A stretch of DNA of 64,000 nucleotides, from positions 1-64,000 of the forward strand of contig CAZVZX010000025.1 of NCBI GenBank assembly GCA_964631235.1. Reading direction: 5' to 3'. Source of the stretch: JARKPK01 sp964631235 (GTDB lineage: Bacteria; Planctomycetota; Planctomycetia; Pirellulales; Thermoguttaceae). The translations under genes were made by a program, and so were the position numbers. The notes beneath the pieces were generated by a model. That model was not told the DNA's origin, did not search any database, and saw only the letters and a program-made list of their open reading frames with translations. The first letter of the stretch is position 1; the number at the start of each line of letters is the position of its first letter. Positions 12,852 through 23,200 of the stretch are shown piece after piece.

Positions 12852-13058
12852 ATGAGCGAGAGGAAACCCTTACGCGACCGCTCGAAAGACATTCCAGTGA
12901 ATGCAGCGATGCAGTGTAACAACTGCCGAAACAGGATAGTCGGGACGGCTACCTGCTTTGCCTTTCCAGATAGGATTCCAGACGAGATTCTTGGCGGGTA
13001 TTTCGACCACAGGAACGAGTACCCGGGAGACCGGGGAATTCGGTTTGAACAGAAATAG
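12852..13058 (+). CDS. Small cysteine-containing protein
   Basis: A 68-aa protein with a basic N-terminus and one compact motif: MQCNNCRN at residues 20-27, then TATCFAFPDRIPDEIL, FDHR and YPGDRGIRFE. I recall short proteins with a CKAFPDGIPEEI...DHR...PGDNGIRFEP pattern as widespread and uncharacterised. The three Cys might bind metal. GAGGAG lies about 9 nt before the ATG. The stop overlaps a possible upstream extension of the next gene. Length and motif support a real gene; function is unknown. Confidence 0.72.
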   Translation: MSERKPLRDRSKDIPVNAAMQCNNCRNRIVGTATCFAFPDRIPDEILGGYFDHRNEYPGDRGIRFEQK

Positions 13059-13099
13059 TGCAGTCAGTGGCACGTCCTTCCAACACCGGGAGCATCTTC

Positions 13100-14488
13100 A
13101 TGAGCACGCACGCAAACATCGAACGACAAAACGGCAACGGCCGAAGGACCTTCTTGAAGCAGGCGGCCGCGGCCGCCGCGATAACCATCGTTCCGCGGAA
13201 CGTGTTGGGCGGGGCGGCCGGCCCGGCGCCGAGCGAAAAACTCAATTTGGCGGGCATCGGCGTCGGCGGCATGCAGGGCTTGGGCGACGTTCGCTCAGTA
13301 AGCGGCGAGAACATCTACGCCCTGTGCGATGTTGACGAAAACCACTTGAACAAGGCGGCGCAGCAGTTTCCCAAGGCCAAGCTCTACCGCGATTTCCGCG
13401 AAATGCTCGACAAAGAGCATAAGAATCTTCACGGCGTAACGGTCACCATTCCCGACCACATGCACGCCACGGCCTCGGTTTGGGCGATGGAGCGCGGCCT
13501 GGGCGTCTATTGCCAAAAGCCGCTGACGCAAACCGTTTGGGAAGCGCGCCTGCTGGCCAACGCGGCCAAGAAGTACAAGGTTGCCACGCAGATGGGCAAC
13601 CAGGGCTACTCGCACGTGGCCACGCGCATCGCCTGCGAGAGCATCTGGAACGGCGACATCGGTGATGTGACGGAAGTCCACTCGTGGCATGGCGGGGGAT
13701 TTTCGCGCGGCATCGTCAAATGGCCTGAGCCCGAGCCTGTGCCGCCGACGCTCAATTGGAATCTTTGGCAAGGCCGGGCCCAGGAACGACCGTATAGCTC
13801 GAAGATTCACCCGATCCACTGGCGCGGGTTTCTCGATTACGGCACGATGATGATCGGCGATTGGGGCATTCACCAGTACGGGCCGGCGAATTGGGCCCTC
13901 GGGCTGGGCGAAACATCGCCGACGAGCGTTCAGTGTTTCGCCGTCGAGGGCGTCAACCCGGTCACCTATCCCAACTACGCCTGCAAGTTCCTATTTCCGG
14001 CACGGCGCTGCCCGCACGTCAAAAGCGGCACAATGCCGCCCGTGGCGGTGTATTGGTACGAAGGGAGCATGGCGAAGCTGTTCAAACCGCCGCAAGGCCT
14101 GACGGCCGAAGACCTCAAGAGCATCAATCAGGTGTTTGTCGGCACAAAGGGCTTCCTGGGCACGAGCGGCCGCGGCGAGGGCGTCACCCTGCTGCCGCGC
14201 CCCAAAGACGGCTCGCGGCTGCAACCGCCCGAGGTGCTCAAGCGATCGCCCGGGCACGTTCAAGATTGGCTTCGCGCGCTGCGCGGCGGTGAACCGGCGT
14301 GCTCGAACTTCACCATTTCCGGCCCCTACACCGAGTGGATGCTCTTGGGCGCCATCTCGTGGCGGTTCCCCAACGAAGAACTCAAATGGGACAGCAAGAA
14401 CCTGCGGTTCACCAACAACGAAAAAGCCAACGAGTTCGTTCGGCCCCAATTCCGAAAGGGATGGGAGCTGAAAGAAATCACCGTTTGA
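13100..14488 (+). CDS. Tat-exported Gfo/Idh/MocA-family oxidoreductase
   Basis: A 462-aa NAD(P)-dependent oxidoreductase, probably acting on sugars or polyols outside the cytoplasm. The N-terminus has a twin-arginine signal, GRRTFLKQAAAAAAI (RR at 15-16). The Rossmann domain follows (IGVGGMQGL, YALCDVDENHL). The catalytic-domain entry motif is VYCQKPLTQT, where the classical EKP Glu is replaced by Gln, common in the planctomycete branch. The C-terminal sheet domain includes DWGIHQYG. The start at 13100 has GGGAG 9 nt upstream. Substrate is unknown. Neighbouring isomerase and symporter genes across the helicase suggest sugar metabolism. Confidence 0.88.
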   Translation: MSTHANIERQNGNGRRTFLKQAAAAAAITIVPRNVLGGAAGPAPSEKLNLAGIGVGGMQGLGDVRSVSGENIYALCDVDENHLNKAAQQFPKAKLYRDFREMLDKEHKNLHGVTVTIPDHMHATASVWAMERGLGVYCQKPLTQTVWEARLLANAAKKYKVATQMGNQGYSHVATRIACESIWNGDIGDVTEVHSWHGGGFSRGIVKWPEPEPVPPTLNWNLWQGRAQERPYSSKIHPIHWRGFLDYGTMMIGDWGIHQYGPANWALGLGETSPTSVQCFAVEGVNPVTYPNYACKFLFPARRCPHVKSGTMPPVAVYWYEGSMAKLFKPPQGLTAEDLKSINQVFVGTKGFLGTSGRGEGVTLLPRPKDGSRLQPPEVLKRSPGHVQDWLRALRGGEPACSNFTISGPYTEWMLLGAISWRFPNEELKWDSKNLRFTNNEKANEFVRPQFRKGWELKEITV

Positions 14489-14668
14489 GGACGGCCTGAG
14501 TCGGCTTGGCTCGGCCGGAGCATACATCGCACGGGAAGCCGGGGGCGCGAAGCCGCCCTCGGCCCAGGACATCGACGCGGCCTGTCGTTCGCCCGATTTC
14601 CTTCGGGCTTATGCAGGGGCGCGGTGTTTCGTTGCAGTATATGCGGGGCCGTCGTCTTTCGACGCGGT

Positions 14669-17077
14669 TCAGACGGGGCTGTCGTCGGCCGCGGGATCGT
14701 CGCCTTCGGTTTCTTCCAGGGCCCGATCGGTGCTGGCCGGATCGACCCGGCGGCAGCTTTCGGTGAGCATCGAAGCGATTTCGTTCAATTCACCGCGCCA
14801 TTGGTCTGGCTCGACCTCGGGCGGAACAAGCTGCGTGAACTCGCGCACCAGCAAGATCAATCGCAACAGGTGGCGGAAGATGACGCCCTCTTGCTTCTGA
14901 AGCGATTTCGACGAGATGTATTTCTCGAAATCGCCGCCGAACTCGAGCAACTCGCCGGCCACCCATACGGGAAAGGTGCGCAAGTCGCTGACGCCGGGGA
15001 AGTCGTAGTCGAACAAACGGCGGAGCTTATCGGCCAGCGCGAGCACGCGCGGCGGCGGCTCGTCGAAGCTCCGCCGGGGCCGCGGCTCGTCGTCATCGCG
15101 TTCGACCAGTTCGTCTTCGGTGGCCAGCCCCAGTTGCAACAGCAGCACATCGAGCCGCCCGACGGCCAGCGGGCCGGGAGGCAACTCGCGTTGCCGCGGC
15201 ACGCGCACGGCTCGGCCCAGCGAGGGCGGCAGCTCGAGCACGCTTTCCATTGCCTGCAATCGCTCGGCGCGATCGGCCATGCCCAAGTGATCGATCAAGT
15301 ACACGGCATACAGCGGGTGAATCCCGCGAAACATCAAGAGTTTGCTCAAGTTTTCGGTGGGGTGCGCCGCATCGGGGCGATAGCGGGGCCGCTCGGACAC
15401 CGGTGCGTTCGCCGCTGCCGCCGTCGCGCCGCCGGCGTTCTTTCCGCCCGAGAATAGGGCCTCGATGTCGGCCGCCGTAACCGGCCCGGCGAGCAGATCG
15501 GCCAATTTCGGGGCCTTCTCCGGCGGAGGCGGCAATTCGGCAGCCTCCTCTTCCACGGGCGGCGGCGGTTCCAAGCGGACGTAGCCCGCCCGATGCAGCG
15601 TAAGCAACATCCGGTCGAGTTCGCGCTGCCCTTCTTCGATGGCCGAGGAAGGGGCCAGGCGTTTCGCCACCAAGCGGCGGATGCGATCGACCTCGGGCGA
15701 GGCGTCGAGCATGTAAGCCAGCAGCCGCCAGGGCAGCGCGCCGCGGCTGACCAGTCGGGCCGGGGCCGCATCGCGCAAGCGCTCGAACTGTTGCTGGCTC
15801 CAGTAGGTTTCGCCTTCGCGGCGGGTGGGCATCTTCCGCTTCAGCTCTTTCTTGAGCTTCAACATCGCCGGATCTTTGGTGTCGGCCGGAATGCGGTCGA
15901 ACTTTTCGCGCCAGCGGGCGATCTTCACGTCGTCTTCGTGAGCCAGGACGAAGACGTAGCCCTGCGCGTCGTACTGCGGCCGGCCCGCCCGGCCGAACAT
16001 CTGGTGCGCGCTGCTTGGGTCGAGCAAGCGCCGTTTGCCCGGCGGCCCCTTGGCCAACTCGGGCAGAACCACGCTTCGCGCCGGCAAGTTGATTCCGGCC
16101 GAAAGCGTTTCGGTGCAAACGCAGCACGAAAGCAGTTTGCGTTGGAAAAGGTCTTCAACAATCCGCCGATACCGCGGCAACACGCCCGCATGATGCACGC
16201 CCACGCCGCGAAGCAATAGCTGCCGGAGCTTCGCGCCGGCGCCGATGGAAAAGTCGTACTCCTCCAGCGCCGCGGCAATTCGCGCCTGCTGGCCCGGCGC
16301 CAGCAAGGCCTTGCCTTTGAGCGTTTCGGCCGTGGTCCAGCATTGCTCGCGGTTGAAGCAGAAGATCAGCGCCGGAGTGAGCCGCTGTGCCTCGTCGCCG
16401 TGCGACATCCATTCAAGCTGCTCGGTCAACAGCATGTCGGGCACCCACTGGAAGACCAGCGGCACCTTCCGCTCGTGCCCGTGAACAAGCTCCAACTTCC
16501 GCTGATGGGCCAAACGCATCCATTGGACGAACTCGGGCGCGTTGCCCACCGTGGCCGAAAGCAACAGCAGCCGCACATGCGGGGGCAACAGCCCGAGGCT
16601 CAACTCCCACACGATCCCCCGCTCGGGATCGTTGAAGCTGTGGAATTCGTCCATCACCACGGCCGAAACGCGGTCGAATTCGCACGGCTCGCGGTGCAGC
16701 AGACGGTTGAGGAGGATTTCCGCCACGACGACGAGGACACGGGCGTCGGGGTTTTCGCGGCGGTTGCCGGTTACCAGGCCCACATCCTCGGGCGCAAAGC
16801 CCCATCGCACCGCGGCCGACTGCAACTCGCGGAACTTCTGTTCGCACAGGGCGATCAGCGGCGTGGTGTAGTAAGCGATCGCGCCGGTGTGCAAGGCCTC
16901 GAAGAGGGCGGCCTCGGCGATCATCGTTTTGCCGGTGCCGGTCGGCGCACACACCAGCACGCCTTCTTCGCAGGAAAACCAGGCCAGCAGGGCGTCTTCC
17001 TGCACCGGGTAGGGCGGATACGGCAGTTGTTCGAAGAACCGGTCGGCCAGTTGCGAACGGTCCGCGGTGTTCGACAT
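14669..17077 (-). CDS. Ski2-like DExH-box helicase
   Basis: An 802-aa superfamily 2 helicase resembling Ski2/Mtr4-type RNA helicases. Motif I APTGTGKT is at residues 44-51, motif II DEFH at 143-146, motif III LLLSATV, and motif VI QMFGRAGRPQYD. The central part also has VGVHHAGVLPRYR, typical of the Ski2/Hel308 group. The C-terminal 350 aa are rich in helices and contain a Pro/Ala-rich linker (PPPPVEEEAAELPPPPEK). It could act in RNA turnover or in DNA repair; the sequence does not settle which. It is transcribed away from the isomerase gene, and its neighbours give no clue. Confidence 0.85.
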   Translation of the reverse strand: MSNTADRSQLADRFFEQLPYPPYPVQEDALLAWFSCEEGVLVCAPTGTGKTMIAEAALFEALHTGAIAYYTTPLIALCEQKFRELQSAAVRWGFAPEDVGLVTGNRRENPDARVLVVVAEILLNRLLHREPCEFDRVSAVVMDEFHSFNDPERGIVWELSLGLLPPHVRLLLLSATVGNAPEFVQWMRLAHQRKLELVHGHERKVPLVFQWVPDMLLTEQLEWMSHGDEAQRLTPALIFCFNREQCWTTAETLKGKALLAPGQQARIAAALEEYDFSIGAGAKLRQLLLRGVGVHHAGVLPRYRRIVEDLFQRKLLSCCVCTETLSAGINLPARSVVLPELAKGPPGKRRLLDPSSAHQMFGRAGRPQYDAQGYVFVLAHEDDVKIARWREKFDRIPADTKDPAMLKLKKELKRKMPTRREGETYWSQQQFERLRDAAPARLVSRGALPWRLLAYMLDASPEVDRIRRLVAKRLAPSSAIEEGQRELDRMLLTLHRAGYVRLEPPPPVEEEAAELPPPPEKAPKLADLLAGPVTAADIEALFSGGKNAGGATAAAANAPVSERPRYRPDAAHPTENLSKLLMFRGIHPLYAVYLIDHLGMADRAERLQAMESVLELPPSLGRAVRVPRQRELPPGPLAVGRLDVLLLQLGLATEDELVERDDDEPRPRRSFDEPPPRVLALADKLRRLFDYDFPGVSDLRTFPVWVAGELLEFGGDFEKYISSKSLQKQEGVIFRHLLRLILLVREFTQLVPPEVEPDQWRGELNEIASMLTESCRRVDPASTDRALEETEGDDPAADDSPV

Positions 17078-17519
17078 GAATCAGGCTTTCCTTCGCGGCC
17101 GATGCCGGACGGGGACGAAAGGCTTCCGGATGATGCGTTCGCCAAGTCGGCCCGCCCGATCGAGAACGCGCCCAACCGACCAGCGAAGCCGCCGGTCGTG
17201 CGTTGTTCCCGCGGCAAGCACGTTCCCGATTTTGCGGTTCAATTCCGTATTGCGGCGGGAACACCTTCTGCGGGCCGACCCGGTGCCGACGGGCGTCGCC
17301 AACGGCCAACCGCGGCGGCAACTGCCGTCAACGGTCGCCGAGCATTGGCAAACGCGCCCGACCGCGACTATGATACGGCATGCAGAGGCCGCCCGAAAGA
17401 CGGCTGCTGCGGCCCGACGCATCGAGCGCGCAAGCGAAGTCGTTTTTTCGCCGGGCGGCTTTCGATTGATGTCGATAAGAATTCGAGTTGAACCGGTTCA
17501 CCGAGGGAGAAGCTCAACT
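17078..17519. other. Divergent intergenic region
   Basis: Separates the minus-strand helicase from the plus-strand isomerase. The only signal I can support is the promoter-like pair at 17345-17374. Confidence 0.5.
17345..17374 (+). promoter_or_regulatory. Sigma-70-like promoter for the isomerase-symporter pair
   Basis: TTGGCA, an 18-nt spacer, then TATGAT. Transcription would start near 17381 with a leader of about 139 nt. Confidence 0.5.
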
Positions 17520-18464
17520 ATGTCGTCAATGCACCATCAGCGAAGGGATTTTCTCAAGGCGATGGGCCTGGGCGCAGCGGCCATGGCCACCGGAGGACGA
17601 TTGAACCTATTATCCTCGTCCGCCGCGGCGGACGATTCCGCACCGCTGCATGTGGCGACCAATTTCTATCCCTGGATCACGTTCTACAAGCGCGACAACC
17701 GCGACTTCTTGGCCGAACTTGATGCCGGCCTGGCCGACATCAAGAAGGCGGGCCTCGACGGCATCGAGCTGCCCCTCGGCGCGCCGGAAACTCTCGAAAA
17801 ACAGGCCGAGCTGCTCAAGAAGCACGGCCTGCAAGCCCGTTCGTTTTACGTCGGACCGCCGATGCACGATGAACGCTCGGAGCAGAGCATTGCTTCCGTG
17901 CTCGCCTCGGCTGAAAAAGCCAAAGAGCTGTTCAACACGCAAATCATCGTCATCAATCCGCAACCGCAGAAGAACAAGACCGACGCCATGCTCCGCCATC
18001 AGGCGGCCGCCTTGGAGCAGCTTGGGCGACGCCTTCATGAAAAGGGCATGACGCTGGCCTACCATTTCCATGCGGTCGAGCTGGAGAACGCCGCCCGCGA
18101 GTTCCACCACATGCTCTGCAACACCGAGCCGCATCATTTGACGCTTTGCTACGACGCCCATTGGATGTTCCGCGGCTCGGGCAACTCGGCCGTGGCGGTG
18201 CTCGATGCGGTAACTCTTTACGGAGCGCGCATCAGCGAGATTCACTTGCGGCAATCGGTCGATGGGGTTTGGACCGAGGCGTTCGGCGAAGGCGATATCG
18301 ACTACCCGGCGATGGTCAAGATGCTGCGCGAGGTCGGAGCGAAGCCGCTGCTGGTGCTCGAACAGGCGGTCGAGGCCCAGTCGCCGAAAACACTCGATGC
18401 CGTAGCCGCCCATCGCCGCGGCGCCGAATACACCCGGCGGCTGTTCGCCCAACCGGTCGGCTGA
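17520..18464 (+). CDS. Tat-exported sugar phosphate isomerase/epimerase-like TIM barrel
   Basis: A 314-aa protein of the xylose-isomerase-like TIM-barrel family (AP_endonuc_2 fold). A twin-arginine signal, QRRDFLKAMGLGAAAMATGG, implies export of the folded enzyme. The barrel shows GLDGIELPLG, MTLAYHFHAVEL, LCYDAHWMFRGS, ISEIHLRQS and PLLVLEQAVE, where acidic and His residues would hold a divalent metal. The substrate is not identifiable. The start at 17520 has GGGAGA about 7 nt upstream. A symporter gene begins 20 nt after the stop, so the two are almost certainly co-transcribed: one modifies and the other takes up the same solute. Confidence 0.85.
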   Translation: MSSMHHQRRDFLKAMGLGAAAMATGGRLNLLSSSAAADDSAPLHVATNFYPWITFYKRDNRDFLAELDAGLADIKKAGLDGIELPLGAPETLEKQAELLKKHGLQARSFYVGPPMHDERSEQSIASVLASAEKAKELFNTQIIVINPQPQKNKTDAMLRHQAAALEQLGRRLHEKGMTLAYHFHAVELENAAREFHHMLCNTEPHHLTLCYDAHWMFRGSGNSAVAVLDAVTLYGARISEIHLRQSVDGVWTEAFGEGDIDYPAMVKMLREVGAKPLLVLEQAVEAQSPKTLDAVAAHRRGAEYTRRLFAQPVG

Positions 18465-18484
18465 AGCCCCACAGCGAAACGCCC

Positions 18485-20032
18485 ATGACGTTCACCGTTC
18501 TCGATGTGGCGATCTTCGTCGCCTTCTTCGCCGTGGTGTTGGGGCTGAGCCTTTATCAGAGCCGCGGGCGAAAGGGGAGCGAGCAGTACTTCCTCGGCGG
18601 CCGATCGCTGCCTTGGTGGCTGATCGGCGTTTCGGTCGTGGCGGCCAACATTTCGACCGAGCAGTTCGTCGGCATGGCCGGCCAAGCGGCGGGCAACGTC
18701 GGGCTGGCGGTGGCCTCGTGGCAATTGGTCGGTACGGCCGGAATCGTTTTCGGCGCGTTCTTCTTCCTGCCGCGGTTTTTGCGGGCGGGCATCTACACGA
18801 TTCCCGAGTTCCTTGAATACCGCTACAACGCCGCCTGCCGCGTTCTGATGTCGGTGCTGACGGTGGTCGTCTATGCGGCCGTAACCTCGGCGGCCGTGCT
18901 CTATTCCGGCGCGACCGCGCTGGAGACAATCTTCGAGGTGAACCGCAATGCCGCCGTGGCGATGATCGCCGCGATTGCGCTGGGTTACGTGCTTTGGGGC
19001 GGATTGCTGGCGGCCGTGTGGGCCGACCTGCTGCAAGGCTCGGCCCTGCTGGTCGGCGGTTTGGCAACGATCGCCATCGGCGTGTGGATGTGCGGCGGCC
19101 CGGGCGAGTTCTATCGGGCCAACGCAGAGAAGATGCACTTGCTGTTGCCGCAAACCCACGAGGAACTGCCGTGGCGCGTGCTCGTCAGCGGCATGTGGAT
19201 CCCGATCATCTACTACTGCGGACTCAACCAATTCATCATGCAGCGCAGCCTCGCGGCCAAGTCGCTTCGCGATGGGCAGTTGGGCGTGATCTTCGCCGGA
19301 GCACTGTGGCTGCTGGTGCCGGTGGCCGTGGTCATGCCGGGCATCGTCGCCCACCAACTCTACGGCGATCAGATTCAGCGCATCGATCAAGCCTATCCGC
19401 TGCTGGTCCGACATCTCATCCCGCAAGGACTGCGCGGCTTCATCTTCGCCGCGTTGGCCGGGGCGGTGATCAGCTCGCTGGCCTCGATGCTCAACTCGGC
19501 CTCGACGATCTTCACGATCGACCTCTACAAACGCCTGATCGATCGCCAGGCCGACGAACGGCGGTTGGTGCTTGTGGGACGTTTGGCCACGGTTGTTTGT
19601 TTGGCCGCCGCCTGCGCGGTGTCCATCTCGGGCGCGTTGGAAGGCGGCGTGTTCAAGTTCATCCAAGAGTTTCAGGGCTATGTGTCGCCGGGAATCGTCG
19701 CGGCGTTCGTCTTCGGGCTGGTGGTCCGCCGCGCGCCGCCCGCGGCCGGCTTGGCCGCCCTGCTGCTCAGCGCACCGATCTATGGGGTGATGCACTTCTT
19801 CGGGGCGATGCGCTGGCTGGGCTGCGAGCGACTGGTGTATTTGGATCGGATGTTTCTCACGTTGATCGCCCTGCTGTTGGTGATGACGGCAATCACCCTC
19901 TTCCGCCCGCTGGCCGAACCGCGCAGCCTGCCGGTGCGGCGCGAACTGGAAACGCGGCCCGCTCCGCTGGTGATGGCGGCTGGCGCCGCGGTGCTTGCCG
20001 GCGTGGCCGCTTACTTCATCCTCTTTGCTTGA
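18485..20032 (+). CDS. Sodium:solute symporter (SSS family)
   Basis: A 515-aa multi-spanning inner-membrane transporter coupling solute uptake to sodium. About 13 hydrophobic segments are visible. Family landmarks include QYFLGGRSLPWWLIGVSVVAANIS in the first repeat, YTIPEFLEYRYN, and the AALAGAVISSLASMLNSASTIFTIDLY stretch with the Ser residues expected near the sodium site. It resembles SGLT-like sugar transporters more than proline or pantothenate carriers, but this is by eye. It follows the isomerase by 20 nt. The start is set by the hydrophobic N-terminus MTFTVLDVAIFVAFF; no strong ribosome site is seen. Confidence 0.9.
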   Translation: MTFTVLDVAIFVAFFAVVLGLSLYQSRGRKGSEQYFLGGRSLPWWLIGVSVVAANISTEQFVGMAGQAAGNVGLAVASWQLVGTAGIVFGAFFFLPRFLRAGIYTIPEFLEYRYNAACRVLMSVLTVVVYAAVTSAAVLYSGATALETIFEVNRNAAVAMIAAIALGYVLWGGLLAAVWADLLQGSALLVGGLATIAIGVWMCGGPGEFYRANAEKMHLLLPQTHEELPWRVLVSGMWIPIIYYCGLNQFIMQRSLAAKSLRDGQLGVIFAGALWLLVPVAVVMPGIVAHQLYGDQIQRIDQAYPLLVRHLIPQGLRGFIFAALAGAVISSLASMLNSASTIFTIDLYKRLIDRQADERRLVLVGRLATVVCLAAACAVSISGALEGGVFKFIQEFQGYVSPGIVAAFVFGLVVRRAPPAAGLAALLLSAPIYGVMHFFGAMRWLGCERLVYLDRMFLTLIALLLVMTAITLFRPLAEPRSLPVRRELETRPAPLVMAAGAAVLAGVAAYFILFA

Positions 20033-20119
20033 GTTTGCCTGAGCTTTCCCACGAATATCACTTTCTGTCGCGCCGCAATCGAGATGCCTGATGCAATGCC
20101 TTTGCGTTGCGCCCTTCAC

Positions 20120-20150
20120 TTGCAACGGGGCAAAGCGACGATGTTATGAT
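20120..20150 (+). promoter_or_regulatory. Sigma-70-like promoter for the GH2 gene
   Basis: TTGCAA, a 19-nt spacer, then TATGAT. Transcription would start near 20157, about 78 nt before the GH2 start codon. Confidence 0.45.
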
Positions 20151-20234
20151 GGCTGATGCCGCAAGGTCGGTTGTGTGGCGACGAACGAATACCATGAACC
20201 GTCCTCGATACGACCTCAATAGGGAGGCTTGCCC

Positions 20235-23200
20235 ATGAAACGAGCTTGTCCGGAAAGAATGGCCGCCGGTTGGCTATGCGCCGGCATCGGTGTTCTTTCG
20301 CTTGCCGCGGCCATTAACGCGGCCGAGTCTTCGGCTCCGGGCGATCGTCCCGCCGCCGCTGTGCCGAAGGTCCAGCGTGGGCCGAGCGATGCCGAGCGTT
20401 CGCTCGCCGGCCGCTGGCGGTTCGCCCTCGATCGCAACGATGCCGGCGAAACCGAGCGATGGTTCGCCCAATCGCTGCCCGATGTGATCCAATTGCCCGG
20501 CATGCTCACGGCCCAAGGCTACGGCGACGTGCCGAACTTTCACACGCAGTGGACGGGGACCGGGTGGAAATACCCCAAGATGTATCAAGAGTACCAATCG
20601 CCGGAGAACTTCAAGTTTCCCTTCTTCCTTCAGCCGCCGCGGCATTATGTGGGCGCCGCCTGGTATCAACGCGACATCGAGTTCCCGGCCGAGTGGAAAG
20701 GCAAGCGCATCGAGTTGTTTCTCGAACGCCCGCATTGGCAAACGACCGTTTGGCTCGACGACCGCCCGATCGGCTCGTGCAATAGCCTCAGCGTGCCGCA
20801 TCGCTTCGAACTAACGCAAGCGGCCGAGCCGGGCAAGCACGTGCTGACGATCCGCATCGACAATCGCTTGCACGTCAACGTCGGGCCGCTGAGCCACAGC
20901 GTTACCGACCACACGCAAGGCAATTGGAACGGGGCGGTCGGTGCGATTGTGATGCGAGCGAGGGATCGGGCGCACATCGCGTCGCTTCGGCTCTTTCCGC
21001 GGGCGGAAGACCGCAGCGTGCTGGTCCGCGTCGAAACGCGCGGCACACAATCGGGCCCGGTGCGGCTCGCGGTGGACGATCCGCACTCTGGCGCGGCACT
21101 GGCCGAGGGCGTCGTCTCGTTGCAGCAGGGAAGCGGCGAAACGCGGCTTGCACTCGGGCCCAGCGCCGAGCAGTGGGACGAGTTCCGCCCGAAGCTCTAC
21201 CGTCTGACGGCCCAACTGAAGACGATCGACGCCCCGGCCGGGGCCGGCGCCTCGGGCGAGGTGGCGACGGTGCGGTTCGGCCTGCGCGACCTCGGCACGC
21301 GCGACGGCCGCATCACGCTCAACGGCCGGCCGATCTTCCTTCGCGGCACATTGGAATGCTGCATCTTTCCCCTGACCGGCCATCCGCCCACCGATGTCGA
21401 AAGCTGGCGGCGGATCATCCGCATTTGCAAAGCGCACGGGCTGAACCATATCCGGTTTCATTCGTGGTGCCCGCCGCAGGCCGCCTTCGACGCCGCCGAC
21501 GAATTGGGGTTTTACTACCATGTAGAATGCTCCAGTTGGGCGAACCAAGGCGCCGAGATCGGCAGCGGCGGCCCGTTGGATGAATGGATCGAGGCCGAAA
21601 CCGGGCGGATAATCGAGGCCTACGGCAATCATCCGAGTTTCGTGATGCTCGTTTACGGCAACGAGCCGGCCGGCAAGAATCACAAGACGTGGCTTCAGCA
21701 GTGGGTGGCCCGCTGGCGGCAGCGCGATCCGCGGCGGCTGTACACCACCGGGGCCGGCTGGCCGGTCGTCGAGGGCAGCGACTTCCACAGTTCGCCGGCG
21801 CCGCGGATCCAGGCGTGGGGCGGAGGGCTGAAGTCGCCGATCAATAGCCGGCCGCCGACGACCGATTTCGATTGGTCGAGCGTAATCGCGCGAATGCCGT
21901 CCGGGCCGGTCGTGTCGCACGAGATCGGCCAATGGTGCGTTTACCCCAACTTCGATGAGATCGACAAGTACACCGGCTACTTCCGCGCGAAGAACTTCGA
22001 GATATTCCGCGAGGAAGCGCGGCGCAACGGCGTGCTGCCGTGGGCGAAAGACTATTTGCACGCCTCGGGCCGATTGCAACTGCTGGCCTACAAACACGAC
22101 ATCGAAGCCGCCCTGCGGACGCCCCGATTCGGCGGATTCCAATTGCTCGACCTGCACGACTTCCCCGGGCAAGGCACGGCGTTGGTCGGTGTGCTCGATG
22201 CCTTTTGGGACGAAAAAGGCTACTCAACGGCCGCCGAGTACGCGCGCTTTTGCGGCCCGGTAACGCCGTTAGCGCGGATCGAGCGCATGGTGCTGAGCAA
22301 TGCCGAGAAGCTCGAAGCCCGATTCCTGCTGGCGCAATTCGGGCCCGACGATCTTCGCCGCGTTGAGCCGACATGGAGCCTCGCCCGGCTCGACGGCACG
22401 GTCGTGGCCGAGGGCCGCTTCGCGTCTGCCGATTATCCGACCGGTCAATTGCACGAACTGGGCGAGTGCTCGGTCGCACTGCGGGAGGTGACCGAGGCGG
22501 CCCAGTTGCGGCTGCGACTTTCGGTAGGCGCGGCGGAGAACCATTGGGATCTTTTCGTCTTCCCCGAACAGAAGACCGTCGAAGCGCCCGCGGGGGTCGA
22601 AATCATTTCCGACTTAGACGAAAAGGCGATTGCGCGGATCGAGGCCGGCGGGCGGGCGGTGTGGTTCGTGCCGCCGCGGCTGGTTCGGCCCGATCCCGAG
22701 CGCGGGCCGATCCTTGCCGGCTTCTCGCCGATCTTTTGGAACACGGCCTGGACCAACGGGCAACCGCCGCACACGCTGGGCATCTATTGCAATCCGAAGC
22801 ATCCGGCCTTGGCCCAATTCCCCACAGAAAGCCACAGCAACTGGCAGTGGTGGGAAATTGTTTCGCGCTGTGCGCCGATGATCGTCACACAGCATCGCGA
22901 CTTGGAGCCGATCGTGCATTTGATCGACGATTGGTTCACCGCGCGAAAGCTGGCCCTAGTGTTCGAGGCGAAGGTAGGCCGAGGCCGCATTCTGGTGTGC
23001 TCGGCCGACCTGGAAAGCGACCTCGATACGCGCCCGGCCGCCCGACAACTTCGCCGCAGCCTGCTGGCCTATGCCGCCGGCGAACGATTCCAGCCGAAAA
23101 CGGCGCTCACACCGGCCGAGTTGGCCGCGATTGCTCGGCCCGCCAATGCAGCCGACCGGCTCGGCGCGAGGGTGCTGCGTGCGAGTTCTCATGCACCGGG

